From Odontesthes bonariensis (taxonomy: Eukaryota; Chordata; Actinopteri; Atheriniformes; Atherinopsidae), in the NCBI RefSeq assembly GCF_027942865.1, contig NC_134506.1, positions 15,832,436 through 15,896,435 of the forward strand: 64,000 nt of DNA. Direction: 5' to 3'. The notes under the pieces were generated by a model. That model was not told where the DNA came from and ran no database searches. It worked only from the letters and a program-made list of their open reading frames with translations. This document shows positions 49,561-61,945 of the stretch, piece after piece. Positions within the stretch are counted from its first letter, which is position 1; every line of letters starts with the position of its first letter. The position numbers were made by a program, and so were the translations under genes.

Positions 49561-50672
49561 GAAGTGCATCTTACATCAAGTTCTGGACATGTGATTAGCA
49601 AACAGCAGCTGTTTTTCTTTTTTTTTATTTATTTATTGGACAGTGTTTACAGGCCAGAGACAATATTTGAAAGCTAATTATTTTTGATAGATGGTTAGAA
49701 AGATGATCATTGGTATTCTAGAAAGGCTGTGAAGTACAGTGAAATAGGTCAAATTTTGTCAAAAAGTCGAATCTCAGGTGCAAGTACGAGTACAGACTGC
49801 TGTTACCATCATTGTGCTTGTACAGCTTGCTCTTGTTTGTTTTCCTTGATTCAATGTAAATCATCTACACTTATGTTATGCCTATATATTGTTGTAGTAA
49901 AAAAAATAAACAAATGAAAATAATTTGTCATTCTTCCTTCTAAGGATCACTGCCATGAGCAGAAATGAGCTGTACTATTATTTATCACAGTGGAGCTAAA
50001 GAACCCTCTGGCAGAAGAAACCTCTGCTCTTGGGCAGTATTGTCTATTATGCAATAATCTTTGAGACGGGACATTTTTTAAAACAGTGATGGTTAAAGCA
50101 GATCTAACATTTCAAGCAAGCAATCAAACATTTTTCAGGCTATCATATTTGTAGTCGACCTACTTTGTCTACATAAGCTACATGGCAAATTGCAATCAAA
50201 TTCCAGTTTAAATCATGTTTAAATTTTGTAGTAAACGAAGCTAAGTAAAAAAAAAAGGAATAAAAAACCTCAGATTTTCATTTATATATATAGTATATCT
50301 GGCCAGTAAAGTGCAGTTGTGACCCAGAAAACTGGGTTATCCACCAGTCAGAGGTTAGCCATAGCCTATTTATCAAAGCTAAAGCAGTGCACCATACTTA
50401 AGTATTAACAATAGGAAGTGGCTGCTCCCGCTGACATCAGGTTCAAAAACAAGTAAACAGGAAACTACTACTCACTACACTTCTACGTCCTGTGAAATTA
50501 CTCACCTTTAAAATGTACCAACCATGGTGTGAACATTTACAATGAAAAAGTGCAAAATACCGAGAATTCTGGTTCTGAGAACAAGAAGAGATATTGGAGG
50601 AAATACTAAGAAGTCAGATCAGCAGATGTCATCGCTGTTGTGAACGACATCAACAGGCTTTTACAACACAAC

Positions 50673-53600
50673 ATGGAAACTGCAATCGGTCTGTTTTGCT
50701 TTATCTTGCCTGTTTTCTCACAAGAATGCTGTGGGATAAATCACCAAAAGAAAATGACAGGTATTTGATTTATATATGAATTATATTTCAAAATTATAGT
50801 TGCAAAAATCGTTTCTTAAAACGTTGAAGGGCTCAAAGGCAGCATGCATGTAATTATTAATGGCATTTGTGATCACAGCCTTAACAAACGAAACCAGTGA
50901 AACAAAAATGTGACTTAGATACATTTGCAAACTTTGTGGTTTTATGTAGGTTTTAAGCAACATACACACCGGCACTACAAAGCTGTGGAGGGGGAAATCT
51001 TCATGATACCATGCATTAAATCTTCAAACAATACCGTGGGTCTCCACACGCTTATTAGATCCAGGACTGAAGAAGATAAAGAGGGAAATAATGGCTCAAC
51101 CTTCAGCTGTGGCAAGGGGTTTCTTACTGAAATAAATCATTCTGGAAATTATACAAGCCCTAATGGGTAAGTAATGCTCTATTTTATGTAATCATTTAAT
51201 GTTAATCATTACGAAAGCAACTTTAACTAAAATGTTTGAGTCAATAACAAAGTGTGTGATCACTGAGTGTAGTGAAGTGAAGTGATGTTTATTTCCTTAG
51301 GATGCCACAATGGAGAAAAAGCTTATAATTTGATAAGTAATAAACACTTTACTCATTTTTTCATTTTTATTTATTTTTATTTATATAGCACATTTCATGT
51401 ACAAACAATTCAATGTGCTTTACATCAAATAAAAGCATTGCAGCAGGAAATGGAAGAAGCAATAAAATACATAAAATAATATAAAGAGAAACAAATAAAA
51501 TAATTTCAATGAATTTAAAAACAAGCAACAGTCTAGATAAGTTAAAAGATAGCGTGCAGATTTTATGCGTAGACACATGAGAATAGAAATGTCTTTAACC
51601 TGGATTTAAAAATGTCTCCATTTGGTGAGAGTTTAATCTCCACTGGCAGTCTGTTCCACTTGTTTGCAGCATAACAGCTAAATGCTGCTTCTCCATGTTT
51701 AGTCTGGACTCTGGACTGGACCAGCTGACATGAGTCCTTGGATCTAAGAACTCTGCTGGGTTTATATTCTCTGAACATATCACAGATGTATTTTGGGCCT
51801 AAACCGTTCTGGGATTTGTAAACCATCAGCAGGCTTTTAAAATCTATTAAAGGATTTTTAATGGTATGTCTTCCTTATAACATACAGTAGTTCCAAACCC
51901 ATGTATCATGGACATTTGAATAGTTTTTGTTCCAGTATTCAAGATCCCATTCATTCATTCTCCTTAAACCTGCTTTGTGCCATAGTGAGATCATTAATGG
52001 ATGTTACTGCAATTTACTATCATCCCAATTTTCTAAGAGTTTCTTAATCTAATATTTTTTATATGAGTAAAAATCCTGTTAGTGGAAGAATTTCTGCTAA
52101 AGATTCAGGTCTCTGTTTTCTGGTGGCAGCGAGATGGTCTTTACTCTTCAGGTACTGGAGAAAATCAGTCTGAGATGCTTTCTGCCAAATGAGAGCAGTG
52201 TGATGCTGCTTGTGAATATCGGCGGGACTATCTCCTGCCCTGGCCTCACCTGTAGAAACAACAAGGGTGCTGTTTGGTTCAAGGTGAAGTACATACAAGT
52301 GCAAGATAAACCACTTCACAATAAAATAATCTACACCCAACTTGTTCTCACTTACAACTCTTCATAGATGCATGATCAGGATCCATTGGCGTCAGTTTTT
52401 TAACTCACAATGGTGCTCCTTTAGTGCCATTTGGGAGTGAGTAAGTGTTGCTAAGTGTTGTTTCTTACAGGGAGACAAAGCTGTCTCGGAGCAGCATAGA
52501 GACTCCTGTCAAAAGGAGGGACTGTTACAACTCGGCACAGTCAGAGAAACTGATTCCGGTGTATATTTCTGTGATACACAAATAATTGAACAAGGAGTCA
52601 CATGGACCTTAAGGAGGGCTGTAAATGTCACAGTCATACGTAAGTGTTGTGTTTGAGTGTGTGTTTTTTACTTAAAAAAAAATATATATATATATATGTG
52701 TGTGTGTTCATGTTCTGAAGAGAGCACAGCTCTATTTTGCTAATTTTGTTGTATTCAATGGTTTTCCTCACAGTAACAACAAGATACATAAATACACTGA
52801 GGAATGTCTACTTCACCTGAGGTCCGTTTCACGAAGCAGGTTTAGTGAAAACTCTGAGTTTATTAACCCTGAAATGAGGGAAACCCTGAGTTTTCCGTTT
52901 CACAAAGGGAGGTAACTCAACCCCGAGAAAGAGGGGTAACTCTAGCCTGTTTCACAAAGAGAGGTAACTTAACCTCTCGGTCAGTTACCGGAGTAACAGA
53001 CTCTCTGAACCTAACCTGGTCGGGACCAGGTTTTCCTAAAGAAACCTCGAGTTTCTTTCTGTCTCCGCCCTCTTTCAGCCACACACGCCATTTGATTTCC
53101 TCATTCATTCAGTCAACAGAGCGAGTTCTTCTACTTCTATAAGTCCATTAGGCACAGTAGGAGGCAACTTTTTCCACCAACATGGCATGTCCTTTTGACA
53201 ACGATCCCGTGGATGAAGGTGCAGCATTATTGCGCAGATGATTAAATATTCGTCGGAGATGGTTATCAGACCGCACATAGATTTTTGCATTTACAGACAA
53301 TTATGTTTTTGAGCGGCACCATCAGAATGTGTTGGGACAAAAGAAAAAAAGACATAAAAGACAAATAAATATTTGTATGAATAGGCTTAAAAAAGACATA
53401 TATAGGCCTATTATATTTTATAAAGGCACTTGTGTCTTGGGGATGGACTCCCTCCAGGGATTCCCTCAGACACTGGCCCTCCGTTAGAGGTGGCGGTGCT
53501 GGGCACCACCCGTTTTACGGGCATCTGCCTTCTTTCTGTTGGCTGAGTAGAAGTCTGTGTTAGTTTAAATAGGCTTAATTATTTAACAGAACATGATATA

Positions 53601-56600
53601 GATGAGAAGACATTTATGTGTGTGAAAACAGCATTATGTTGGGAATAAAATAACTGCACAGTCAAATAGCCACTTAATATTTACTTTACAGTGTAAAACA
53701 TGATCAAAATGAGCCTCCATGCCGAGGTCTCACCTGTTTGAACAATGTTTTTATATTTCATCTTAAACTGCTGCCAAGTGCGCTTCTCCCCCGTGAGATT
53801 GCACCTAAATGAAATAAATGAATGGGCCACCATTCAAGCAGTTTCCCTGTAATATTATTTTGATTGCAAAGGACTACATTTAAACTTACACTTTTGCTGC
53901 TGCAACGGTGCATTTATTTCTAAAAACGTATTGAAACTCGCCGTATGAGCGCATTAAGATTTCCAATTCGAGGTTGGTGAAAAATGTAGCCCCTCCTCTT
54001 CCTCGTTGCCATGGTGACTCGTCGAATCGGGGCTCCATTGATGCTGGCTTTTTAAAGTTGTGGCGCACTCGCAAAACTCAAGGTGAACCTACTCAGAGTT
54101 GATTAAACTCACTCAAATCAGCGTTTCTGGAACCGAAAACTCAGGGTTTTCTATCTCAGAGGAGATCAACTCAGAGATCAGGAATAGACTCAGAGTTGGT
54201 TGAACCTGCTTTGTGAAACGGACCCCTGGACTTTCGAACTTTCAAACAACAATCAAAAATATACATGTTCATATTTGCAATAGCTTTTTAATTAATAACA
54301 TAAAATGAAAGACATTTCCTGCCACAGCAACATTTTATCTTCAGAAAAACCATCAAGCTTCCTCTGTAGTGAGTGGTTGACTGTGTGGTTACTGTCGTTG
54401 CTCTCCTGTGAACGAATGTCTGTTCACACAGAGTTGTGAAACCTAAGTTTTGCTTGACTCTGGTTGAATATAAGACTGTCAAGAAGACACTAAAAAGATA
54501 AAACATCTAACCGTTCTACCCCCTCACATTGGGAGTTGTTAATGATATCACTGGGCAGACACTAAGAACTAATCACTGAACAGAGTATGGAGGTTGATTC
54601 TAAGCCAATTTTGTTTATGTAGCTCAATATCTTAGTTAAATTTGGATATTGGTGCTTTAATCCTGCTATTTTCTGACACTCACTCAGTGTTTCAAGATCA
54701 AAATAATTTCTGGTAGACAGGAGTTTCAAGAAGGTTAAGATTAATATTTTCATCATTCTGACACAGGTACATCTACCATCTGTCTTCAAGGGCTTTTTTC
54801 TTTTAGAATTCAGCTGGGTTTTTACTCATACCTTGGTAATATGGGCACTGTGACTATTACTTGGCAGTGTTTTGCGTGTTTTTCATATTTGTAGCTTATA
54901 TTGAAAAAGGCCAACTACATTCTCCAAAGGTATTTAAAGGCTTACCTTTCTTACACATGTACAGCTGAAACTAACAGTTAAATACTCCTAATCACAACCC
55001 TATATTAAGGCAAAAATCCCAAAGATTATTTCAACTTGAAAATAGGAATTATTCAGAAAACATGTTGTGATTTTTTTTTTTTCTTATCAAACCAAAATAT
55101 ATATATCTGGAATGTGCTGTTTAATCACACACCAATTTTTTAAATACTACTTTAAAATGTGGGGTACAGAATCACTAAAGAACTTCGAGGTACCCATTCA
55201 AACATGACGTGGCTGTATGTCATTAGTAGAATTCACACTGTGGTCTGTTCTTTCTTTAGAAGCCTTGTAAAGTAGACAGTAAAATTGACCTTATTTCTTA
55301 TTATCACACAGCACAATTTAAAGCAAGTTCTCCTCCTGACATCAGATATCCTTCTGCCAACATGACAGAAGATGTGGAGCTTGGTAAGTGAATTCAACTG
55401 CTACAGAACAGCTATCAGGAATTTGTTGGACAATGGTTAACAGTTATTATTCTTGGCTTGATTTTAGTTCAGCTTGTATTAACGTAATTGACTCTGGAAT
55501 GTCTCTTAAAACGATTTTAGCATCATTCTTCTAATGACTTTTTATGGTTGACTTCTGTTTCAGTTTAGATATATAAACTCATTTGTACATCTCTTTATCA
55601 GGCAGGCCACATGTAGAATATACCATCACTCTTATGCATATAAAGACTTTTTATGGGATTACTTCTAATTGCTGTTTTTACTCATTCCAGATCGGCCTCA
55701 CAACCTGACATGTAAGATACATTTTCAATTTGAAATAGGGTTTCAAGAGCACATTGGGTCAAGAGTTCATTGGTTCATGAACCATGGCGGCAACATGAAG
55801 AATAGGACTCTACTACACATGGAGAAACTGGAGTAAGTCACCATAGATGCTAAATCCATATTTGCCTTTTATGGAAGAAACTACTATGCATTGCAATTTT
55901 GTGCTTGTTTGAGATTCTGCAAAATCCAAGGATGCAATGATAAGTGTGTTTTATAATGCAAAACTGATAAAGCTCCCTTTGTCATTCAGACAGAAAAAGG
56001 AGTTGAAATGGTTTCTGGTCATACGGAAAGCCATCATAGAAAATGTGACTCTGCAACACTTAAACCACACGTATACCTGCATCGCCAGTAACACCGTCGG
56101 AAATACCAGTGTCACAATCGCACTTACAAGGAAATTTCCAGGTACCTTTCTTTTGCCACCTTAATAATTTGTTATGCTACAATTTCATAATGATGTTACA
56201 TTTCAGCTGAAAAATTTCTACATGCAATATCAAAAAACGGTAAAAGCTTTGAGCCGGGTGCATGGGGTATTTGATGGGGCAGATCATTTATACATTTTAT
56301 ATTAAAGGTTTAGTGGAAAAAGTCGAGGAGGTCAGAGCTGCAAGCTGCATGACGTATATGACGAGGCAGCTGGATGTTCTACCTGCAGCAAAACTTTATA
56401 GCTGTTAAAATTCAGGCTGCCAGAACCCCTACTCATATTATGATATATTCACATAGCTGGAAAAGTAGGGCAGCATATAACCTATTTTGTTTTAATTGCT
56501 TGATATGAAAAGGAAAAACAATCAATGAAAAACAAAAGAAGATGTTGACTAACTAATTTAGTGAGCTCAGTAGTGACAACATCTATAAGGAAACCTTGTT

Positions 56601-59600
56601 CAATACTGATTTTAAAATACATTTTCGGGTTGTGGTGCTGGGCCCGGGCCCTGGTGTCTGTGCACTGCCTTGAGCCTCGGGGGTAGGTTCATCTGTGCCT
56701 GGGGGGATTTCTGGGTTGCCTTTTGCCCACCGCGGTGTGGGTGGGTTAGTGCAGGTCTTGGTGTCCAGCCAGTTGCTCTGGGCCTTCTGATGTGTCCGCA
56801 GGTTTTATTTTTTAGGGGGTTGGGGTGGACATGGTGCTCTTCCGCTGTTGGGGGCTGTTTGGGTGGGCCCAGGTGGGCTCAGGCTCAGGCCACTGCGAAT
56901 GTTGTGACTGCATGTGGAGTTGGGTTTTTTTTAGTGGTTCCCAGGGAACGGGGGTGGGTCCCTGGCTGCCCTTTCCGGGGGGAGCTTCTTTCCTCCCGTC
57001 TTCAACATCCCCATACGCCTCTCCCCATGATCGCCCTGGGAGACCTTTGCCCTATGGTCATGGGGGCTCTGTCCGGGGGCTTCCTCTGCTGTCTTCTGGG
57101 TGGATGCATGGTTGTCCCTGCGGTGGGCGTTGTTGTTTTGTTTGTTTGATTTTTCTCTCTGTTTGCCTACTTGGAGCTGCTGCTGATGGTTCTCCACCTG
57201 GTTTCCACACTGGGACTGTAGGATGTTTTCTGTTTAGCTTCTACAGATGTAGCAGTCTGGCTTTGTCTTGTTTTTCATTGTTTTCTCGGATCATTTCTTT
57301 CTATCTCTGTCTTGTTTCTTTTTCTTTGCTCTTCCTCTTTTCCTGTCCCTCTTTCAGGTTTGGCACTATTACATGTAAAGTATTGTAACAAAATAAATAA
57401 ATAAGCAGTAGAAGGGGAGCTTTACATACATAAAGTTTCCCTTGGCAAAGCAAATGTGTTTGGCATAAAACAGTATTCAGATTACAGTTCTGCTGCCATA
57501 ATGCTTTTCGAATTGTTCTGTGCTTCCTTGGTGAGTGAATAAGCAAATGTTTACCAAAAGATCATTTATTGTTGCTTTATAGACATACTATATCATTTAT
57601 ACTATAACTATATCATAGTCTAAGGGAATGTTTTGGATCTGTTTTCAGTTGTATGGCCATCACTTGTTGGATATCCTATAGCATCCTTTGTGGTGGTAGC
57701 TGGACTGGGAATCATCATGCATGTGAAATGGCTGGAATTAAGAATATTCTGGAGATCCAAATTCCAATATAGAAAACAGGATGGAGGTCAGAATGCAGAA
57801 ACACACATCACCACGAAGAAGAGTATATGCATATTCTGCCATCGTGATAGCAGTGGCTGGGGTCTGACTTTGAGAAAAAGTTGTATTACAAAACATGCCA
57901 CAAATGTGGTGTCAGTTTATTTAACCTGCATCACTCCTTTAAAAAAGTATGTCAAGCATGTTGACACCTCCCATGTTTTGATGTCTAACTTGTCTTTCAC
58001 ATCATCCTTCACCTACCAGAGGAGGAATTGTTCGATGTGTTTCTGTCATGTGTGCGGAGTCACCCATCAGCTGAGGTGGCAGGAGGTTTGACCCTTTCCT
58101 CCAAATCAGAACCTTGTGATTATGAGGAAGGTATGAGCCTACATGCATAATGTTTCAATCTGGATTTCATTTTCAAATTATTATGGTGACAAAGTCAATT
58201 CTGATTTTATTTAATTGGCAGCATGTCTATCTAATATACCACTGGAAGTGCTGCTGCGCCAAGTGTTAGAGGAGCATTGGGGGTATCGTGTCTGTCTGCT
58301 GGAGAGGGATATACTACCTGGAGGAGGTCAGAGGATTAACTGTGTGTGTCTGTGTGTTGCCCACAGATTCTTGATATTCATTTATTTTTTCTTCGTAGCT
58401 TATACAAATGATGTGGCTCTTGCAATAAAGAGAAGCCGAATGCTCCTCTGTGTCCTGTCAGCTGACTACCTCGCCAACAGCGATGCTGTGTTTGTACTGG
58501 AATCAGGAGTCCAGGTAGACCAGTATTTTCCAGGAAGTAGGACAGTAGTGGATGTTCCTTTCTTTTATTTAGTTCAGTTTATTTGAATATTTTAGACATT
58601 AGGTGGACTACATGTAGAAAATGACTACTGGCCATACACAGTCCATAGAAGTTAGGCTTACCCAGGCCCCTGCAGGGCAATGGCGTAGCCACACCCAAAA
58701 AAAATGCCGTCAGACGATGCCTTGCGACACCTGCACCTGGCAACCTGGCGAAGCGTTATTTCTGATTAAATAGTAAATGCGTTCAATCGCATAATATATA
58801 TACATATTAATAATCATAATAATGTTGTATTCAAGAGATACACTCTTTTGATTGTTTGTGTAGGTGTAACACTGGGTTGAAAATAAATTTGGCACACCCA
58901 GTATTTGCTGGTGCACACCCAACGTCTTTTTTCTGGCTATGCCAGTGCTGCAGGGTCTCTTGAATTTGTACAAAGCATTCATGCTGCTCAAAGCATGACA
59001 GCGGGATAGCGTTCCAGATCAAATAACCATTAGTAATCAGTAATTCAGTCATCAGTAATTCTCAGCTGCCTGTGTTTTATACTTGAATACTCATCAATAT
59101 GAGTAGAGAAATGAGGATTGATAGATTGGCCAGTTAGAAATAAACATGACTGAAATGTATGCTAAAATAGACATCTATGTGCATGAGATGAGTTTCCTAA
59201 ATGTAGAAGGGGCAATGGTGCATACATTAGTGCCTAACAGTGTCTTCACAAGTTTGTTTCATATGACCCCTCTACTCTCTAGTCAGTGGTCATAAATGGA
59301 GCAACGCGTTAGTTCTGGCAGACCACGTAGTCAACGCGCCCTTTGCCTATTGGCTGACGCCGACCCAACCCTTATGTCCACAAACCAACTGCGCTATGGT
59401 TAATCAGCTGCTGCTCGCAATTGGATGCTGGCATTTGGGGCGCTTCATTTAAACTACCAATTGGTTTGCTGTCACTGCTCTTTTTGCTCGCTGCTTGCAC
59501 CCACCACCTCCCCTGCTCCACCGACTTCTCATGGCCAACAATGTCATACTGTTGTCATTGTTGCTTGCTCTGTTTCCAGGGGGTATGTTGCCTTTACAGC

Positions 59601-60349
59601 AAATGGAAGGCACTCCACCTGAGGATGCTGCTGTTCCCTGTCTTGCCTTCCATGGAGCTCATGGAAAAGTCGGGAACTTCCTCCGAACAGAGCCATACCA
59701 CCAAACACAAAATGTATGCATTCAGAAATAAGCTTCTGAAACTTATCTCTGTTTCTCGTCTCGTTTTGACGAGAGTGATTCTGACAGAACCTACAATTTT
59801 AGTAAACTTCACCCTTTTCAGGACAAGAAACAATTGCACCTGGGTTGAGGTTGTTTGCAACCCACATCCTGAATGGAACACGCCTCAAAAAAAGGAAAAA
59901 AAATCTCTGTGGTTGAGAAACTTTCTTAGAAAAGTAGCATAAACCGCAATCAATAACAATGTTACCCTCTGAGTAGAGCTTCTGTGTTACTTTTCCATGT
60001 CTTAAGATGCACCACCCTTGACATGTGCATTAGTTTTAATCAGGGAAATGTATTCATTATAAACTAATATTTACCTCTAATAATGATGTTATTTCTTCCA
60101 CATCTGTAGGCTTTGCTGCAAAAGTCTGGCTTTAAACTCCTTTTAATAAGGACTGATGGAGGTCCTGCATCCTTAATCCACCCAGACCCCTCGCTATCCC
60201 AACTTGTACAAAGAGCCTTGAGGGTGCTTCCCAGTCTGGACTGGAACTCATACAAATCCTCCACAGCCACAAGCAGCTTCTGGAGCTCTTTAAGGAAAGC
60301 CATGCCCAATCACAGATCAGGGCTTGTTTCAACTATGCAGAGCCAATGA
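50673..60349 (+). CDS. il18rap: Interleukin-18 receptor accessory protein (beta chain), 12 coding exons
   Basis: Exons: 50673-50760, 50950-51166, 52130-52283, 52471-52639, 55312-55383, 55691-55832, 55990-56141, 57649-57786, 58020-58130, 58222-58326, 58399-58514, 60110-60349. Phases close to 567 residues (human IL18RAP about 599). It has a signal peptide, three Ig-like domains, a membrane segment at about 337-357, and a TIR domain from about residue 378. TIR box 2 is ERDILPGG and box 3 is FW (545-546). Diagnostic stretches are GGTISCPGLTC and TWTLRRAVNVTVI in Ig2, NTVGNTSVTIAL in Ig3, and IKRSR and RALRVLPSLDW in the TIR domain, all closely matching IL18RAP. The chain joins IL-18-bound IL18R1 to form the signalling complex. 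The first Ig domain is degenerate: the expected second cysteine is replaced (HSGNYTSP) and no clear core Trp is visible. Introns 2, 4 and 7 carry a LINE fragment, a Harbinger element and a G-rich repeat. Confidence 0.93.
51345..51840 (-). mobile_element. 3' fragment of a LINE in il18rap intron 2
   Basis: The minus-strand frame 51,826-51,563 reads KSQNGLGPKYICDMFREYKP, then SRVLRSKDS and the terminal NRLPVEIKLS...IFKSRLKTFLFS, the hallmark C-terminus of teleost L2/CR1-related LINE ORF2 proteins. It is followed by a short 3' UTR containing 'aaagcacattgaattg' and 'gtgctatataaata'-type words. The copy is 5'-truncated; only about 90 codons remain. Confidence 0.8.
53181..53345 (+). pseudogene. Harbinger transposase N-terminus, broken
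   Basis: From ATG at 53,181 the frame reads MACPFDNDPVDEGAALLRR, stop, LNIRRRWLSDRT, stop, IFAFTDNYVFERHHQN. This matches the start of HARBI1-like nucleases of fish Harbinger elements, with in-frame stops after 19 and 32 codons. No catalytic DDE region follows. Confidence 0.75.
53734..54047 (-). pseudogene. Harbinger-associated Myb/SANT-like protein, fragment
   Basis: Minus-strand exon ending near 53,888 contains MEPRFDESPWQRGRGGATFF and TNLELEILMRSYGEFQYVFR; a second exon (53,804-53,734) contains CNLTGEKRTWQQFKMKYKNI between a splice acceptor and a GTGAGA donor. This is the Myb/SANT-like DNA-binding partner that Harbinger transposases need for nuclear import and end recognition. The exon junction shows some decay and the C-terminus is missing. 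Confidence 0.75.
56625..57408 (+). repeat. G-rich dispersed repeat in il18rap intron 7, LINE 3' UTR-like
   Basis: A block markedly richer in G and T than its surroundings, starting near 'gggttgtggtgctgggcccg' and ending in 'aaaataaataaataa'. The base composition and A-rich tail fit the 3' end of a LINE. Its long open frames are compositional artefacts with no domain. Confidence 0.5.
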
Positions 60350-60800
60350 AATAATTGTGATATTAGAAACATTTTTCCAACCAGAGGTACAGCTGTTGTT
60401 TCCTTTGTAATGCAGATACAAAACTGGTGTAATTACATTACTGACTATAACTGCTTGAAGTCCAGTGCAAAATCTCAATGTATGAAGAAAAAGAAAAAAA
60501 AGTTCATGTTGGCAGTTTCAAAACTACTATGTGTAATTTTCAAATGCAGCGGAAAGTGAGTCACCCTCTCTGCAAAGCTCAGGCCCCCGCGTGAGACTTT
60601 TCCACTTGCATGCAACTGTCTATTTAACGGTATAAAAATCACCAGGTTCCCATTAACTCAACATTTTGAAAATGACTGAATACAAACATGGGGACTATAT
60701 ACAAGTCATCAGTCTTTATATGGCTGTACAACAGTGTAGTTCATCATGCATTGTGTTACAGCTCACAAGTCTTCAATAAACATTTGACAAATAGACTATT
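60350..60800 (+). other. Probable il18rap 3' UTR with AATAAA signal
   Basis: The 450 bases after the il18rap stop codon hold no other coding signal and contain a canonical AATAAA at 60,775-60,780, followed by T-rich sequence. This is the first strong polyadenylation signal downstream, so the il18rap transcript probably ends near 60,800. Inference from motif only. Confidence 0.5.
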
Positions 60801-60849
60801 TTGACAGGTTTTGAAACACACATTCAACAGAACTTTGATAAACAAATGG

Positions 60850-61563
60850 TGGCAGTCATTTTTTATACAATTTATTTGGGGATGCACAAGGATTTAAAGT
60901 GTATATTTTGGTTGAGGAGGAATTCCTAAAAGTGTTTCAGGCACAGGATAAGTCAGTGAGGTAAGGTATTTAGTATAAATAAAAGGACATAATCAATATA
61001 TCTGATGTTAAAGTAGCAATGAAAAGCGCTTGTAGAAGTGCCAAATCACTGCAAACAAGTATTTTGACTAATAAAGAGGTTATTTAGAGTTATACAGCGT
61101 ATTTCTGGTAAACTGCTATGTCATGGCTGGATGGTTCAGATTTACACACAGTTGACAACAAAATAGACACTGACCAATGAGATAAAATGAACAAAACCAT
61201 ATTTCTCAAGCAACTTTGAGAGATCTAGAGGAGAAAAAGGAAAAACAGTGTTGCAAAACCATAAATACTGGCATTAAGCTCTGGTAAATCAAACTCAGAA
61301 TGGTAAAATCACACGGAATATAGTTTCTGAGGTGGCACAGATGGTGAAAACAAAGGGTTTTACAATGATCTTGAGAAACCAACTAAAAAGAACACATTTG
61401 TACATGTAGTTTCATTTGCTCTGCAACACAATCACATTTACATAACACTCAAACTCCCACTTCAATATGTGAATTTAAAAGATAGAAAACTGGCCCACTC
61501 TATATACATTTTTACACAACGGACCATAGCTAACCAGTTTCAGGTTGGAAAAAGGTCAGGGGA

Positions 61564-61597
<34 letters not shown>

Positions 61598-61945
61598 CAG
61601 GAGGGATGTAAAATGCTCGGTTTTCTAATTAGCCTGCATAGCAACTGTAGCATATTTCACACTATACAATATCCTGGCTAATTTATCCCTTCTCCATCAC
61701 CGGTCCACGCCTCTCGTACAAATGGGGATTGACATTCTCTCCTCTCAGTTAAGATCAACCACCAGCGGTTAGAAACGTAAACAAGTTCAGTCACAACCAT
61801 TGAAGGCTGAAAGTATTCTTCACTGAATGTCCAGAAAGCTGATAAGTTGTAAAAACCAAGGCTACAGCGAGGAAACATTTGAGCCTTTATAGATATCTGA
61901 CAGGGTTAACTTATACAAAATGATCAATTAGTGACAAAAAGTTAG
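60850..61945 (-). other. Probable pcnp 3' UTR, with a 34-bp poly(A) tract on the plus strand
   Basis: From the pcnp stop, the minus strand runs about 1.1 kb to an AATAAA at 60,876-60,871 (TTTATT on the plus strand), the likely end of the transcript. A homopolymer of about 34 A at 61,565-61,597 would be poly(U) in pcnp RNA. No other ORF with coding character is visible. This UTR end and the il18rap end face each other within about 100 bp. Confidence 0.45.

Larger units (their letters stand above)
47167..50672. other. il18r1-il18rap intergenic region
   Basis: 3.5 kb between the two receptor genes. It contains the TTAA element (47,401-48,936), a segment shared with 24.3 kb (49,150-49,285) and a LINE/SINE tail with (ATT)n (49,492-49,560). 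No further gene is supported. The il18r1 3' UTR lies at the left end and the il18rap promoter within the last few hundred bases, where no TATA box is evident. Confidence 0.6.
52820..54226 (+). mobile_element. PIF/Harbinger element in il18rap intron 4, about 1.4 kb
   Basis: Termini AGGTCCGTTTCACGAAGCAG and the complement of CTGCTTTGTGAAACGGACCC, flanked by CTG on both sides. It carries remnants of both genes of such elements: a transposase N-terminus on the plus strand and a Myb/SANT-like protein on the minus strand. The DDE catalytic core is deleted, so it is non-autonomous. Confidence 0.9.

Noticed and set aside
56670..57388. Long overlapping open frames of 159 and 187 codons
   Set aside because: They arise from a G/T-rich repeat within an il18rap intron, read in several frames, and show no domain.
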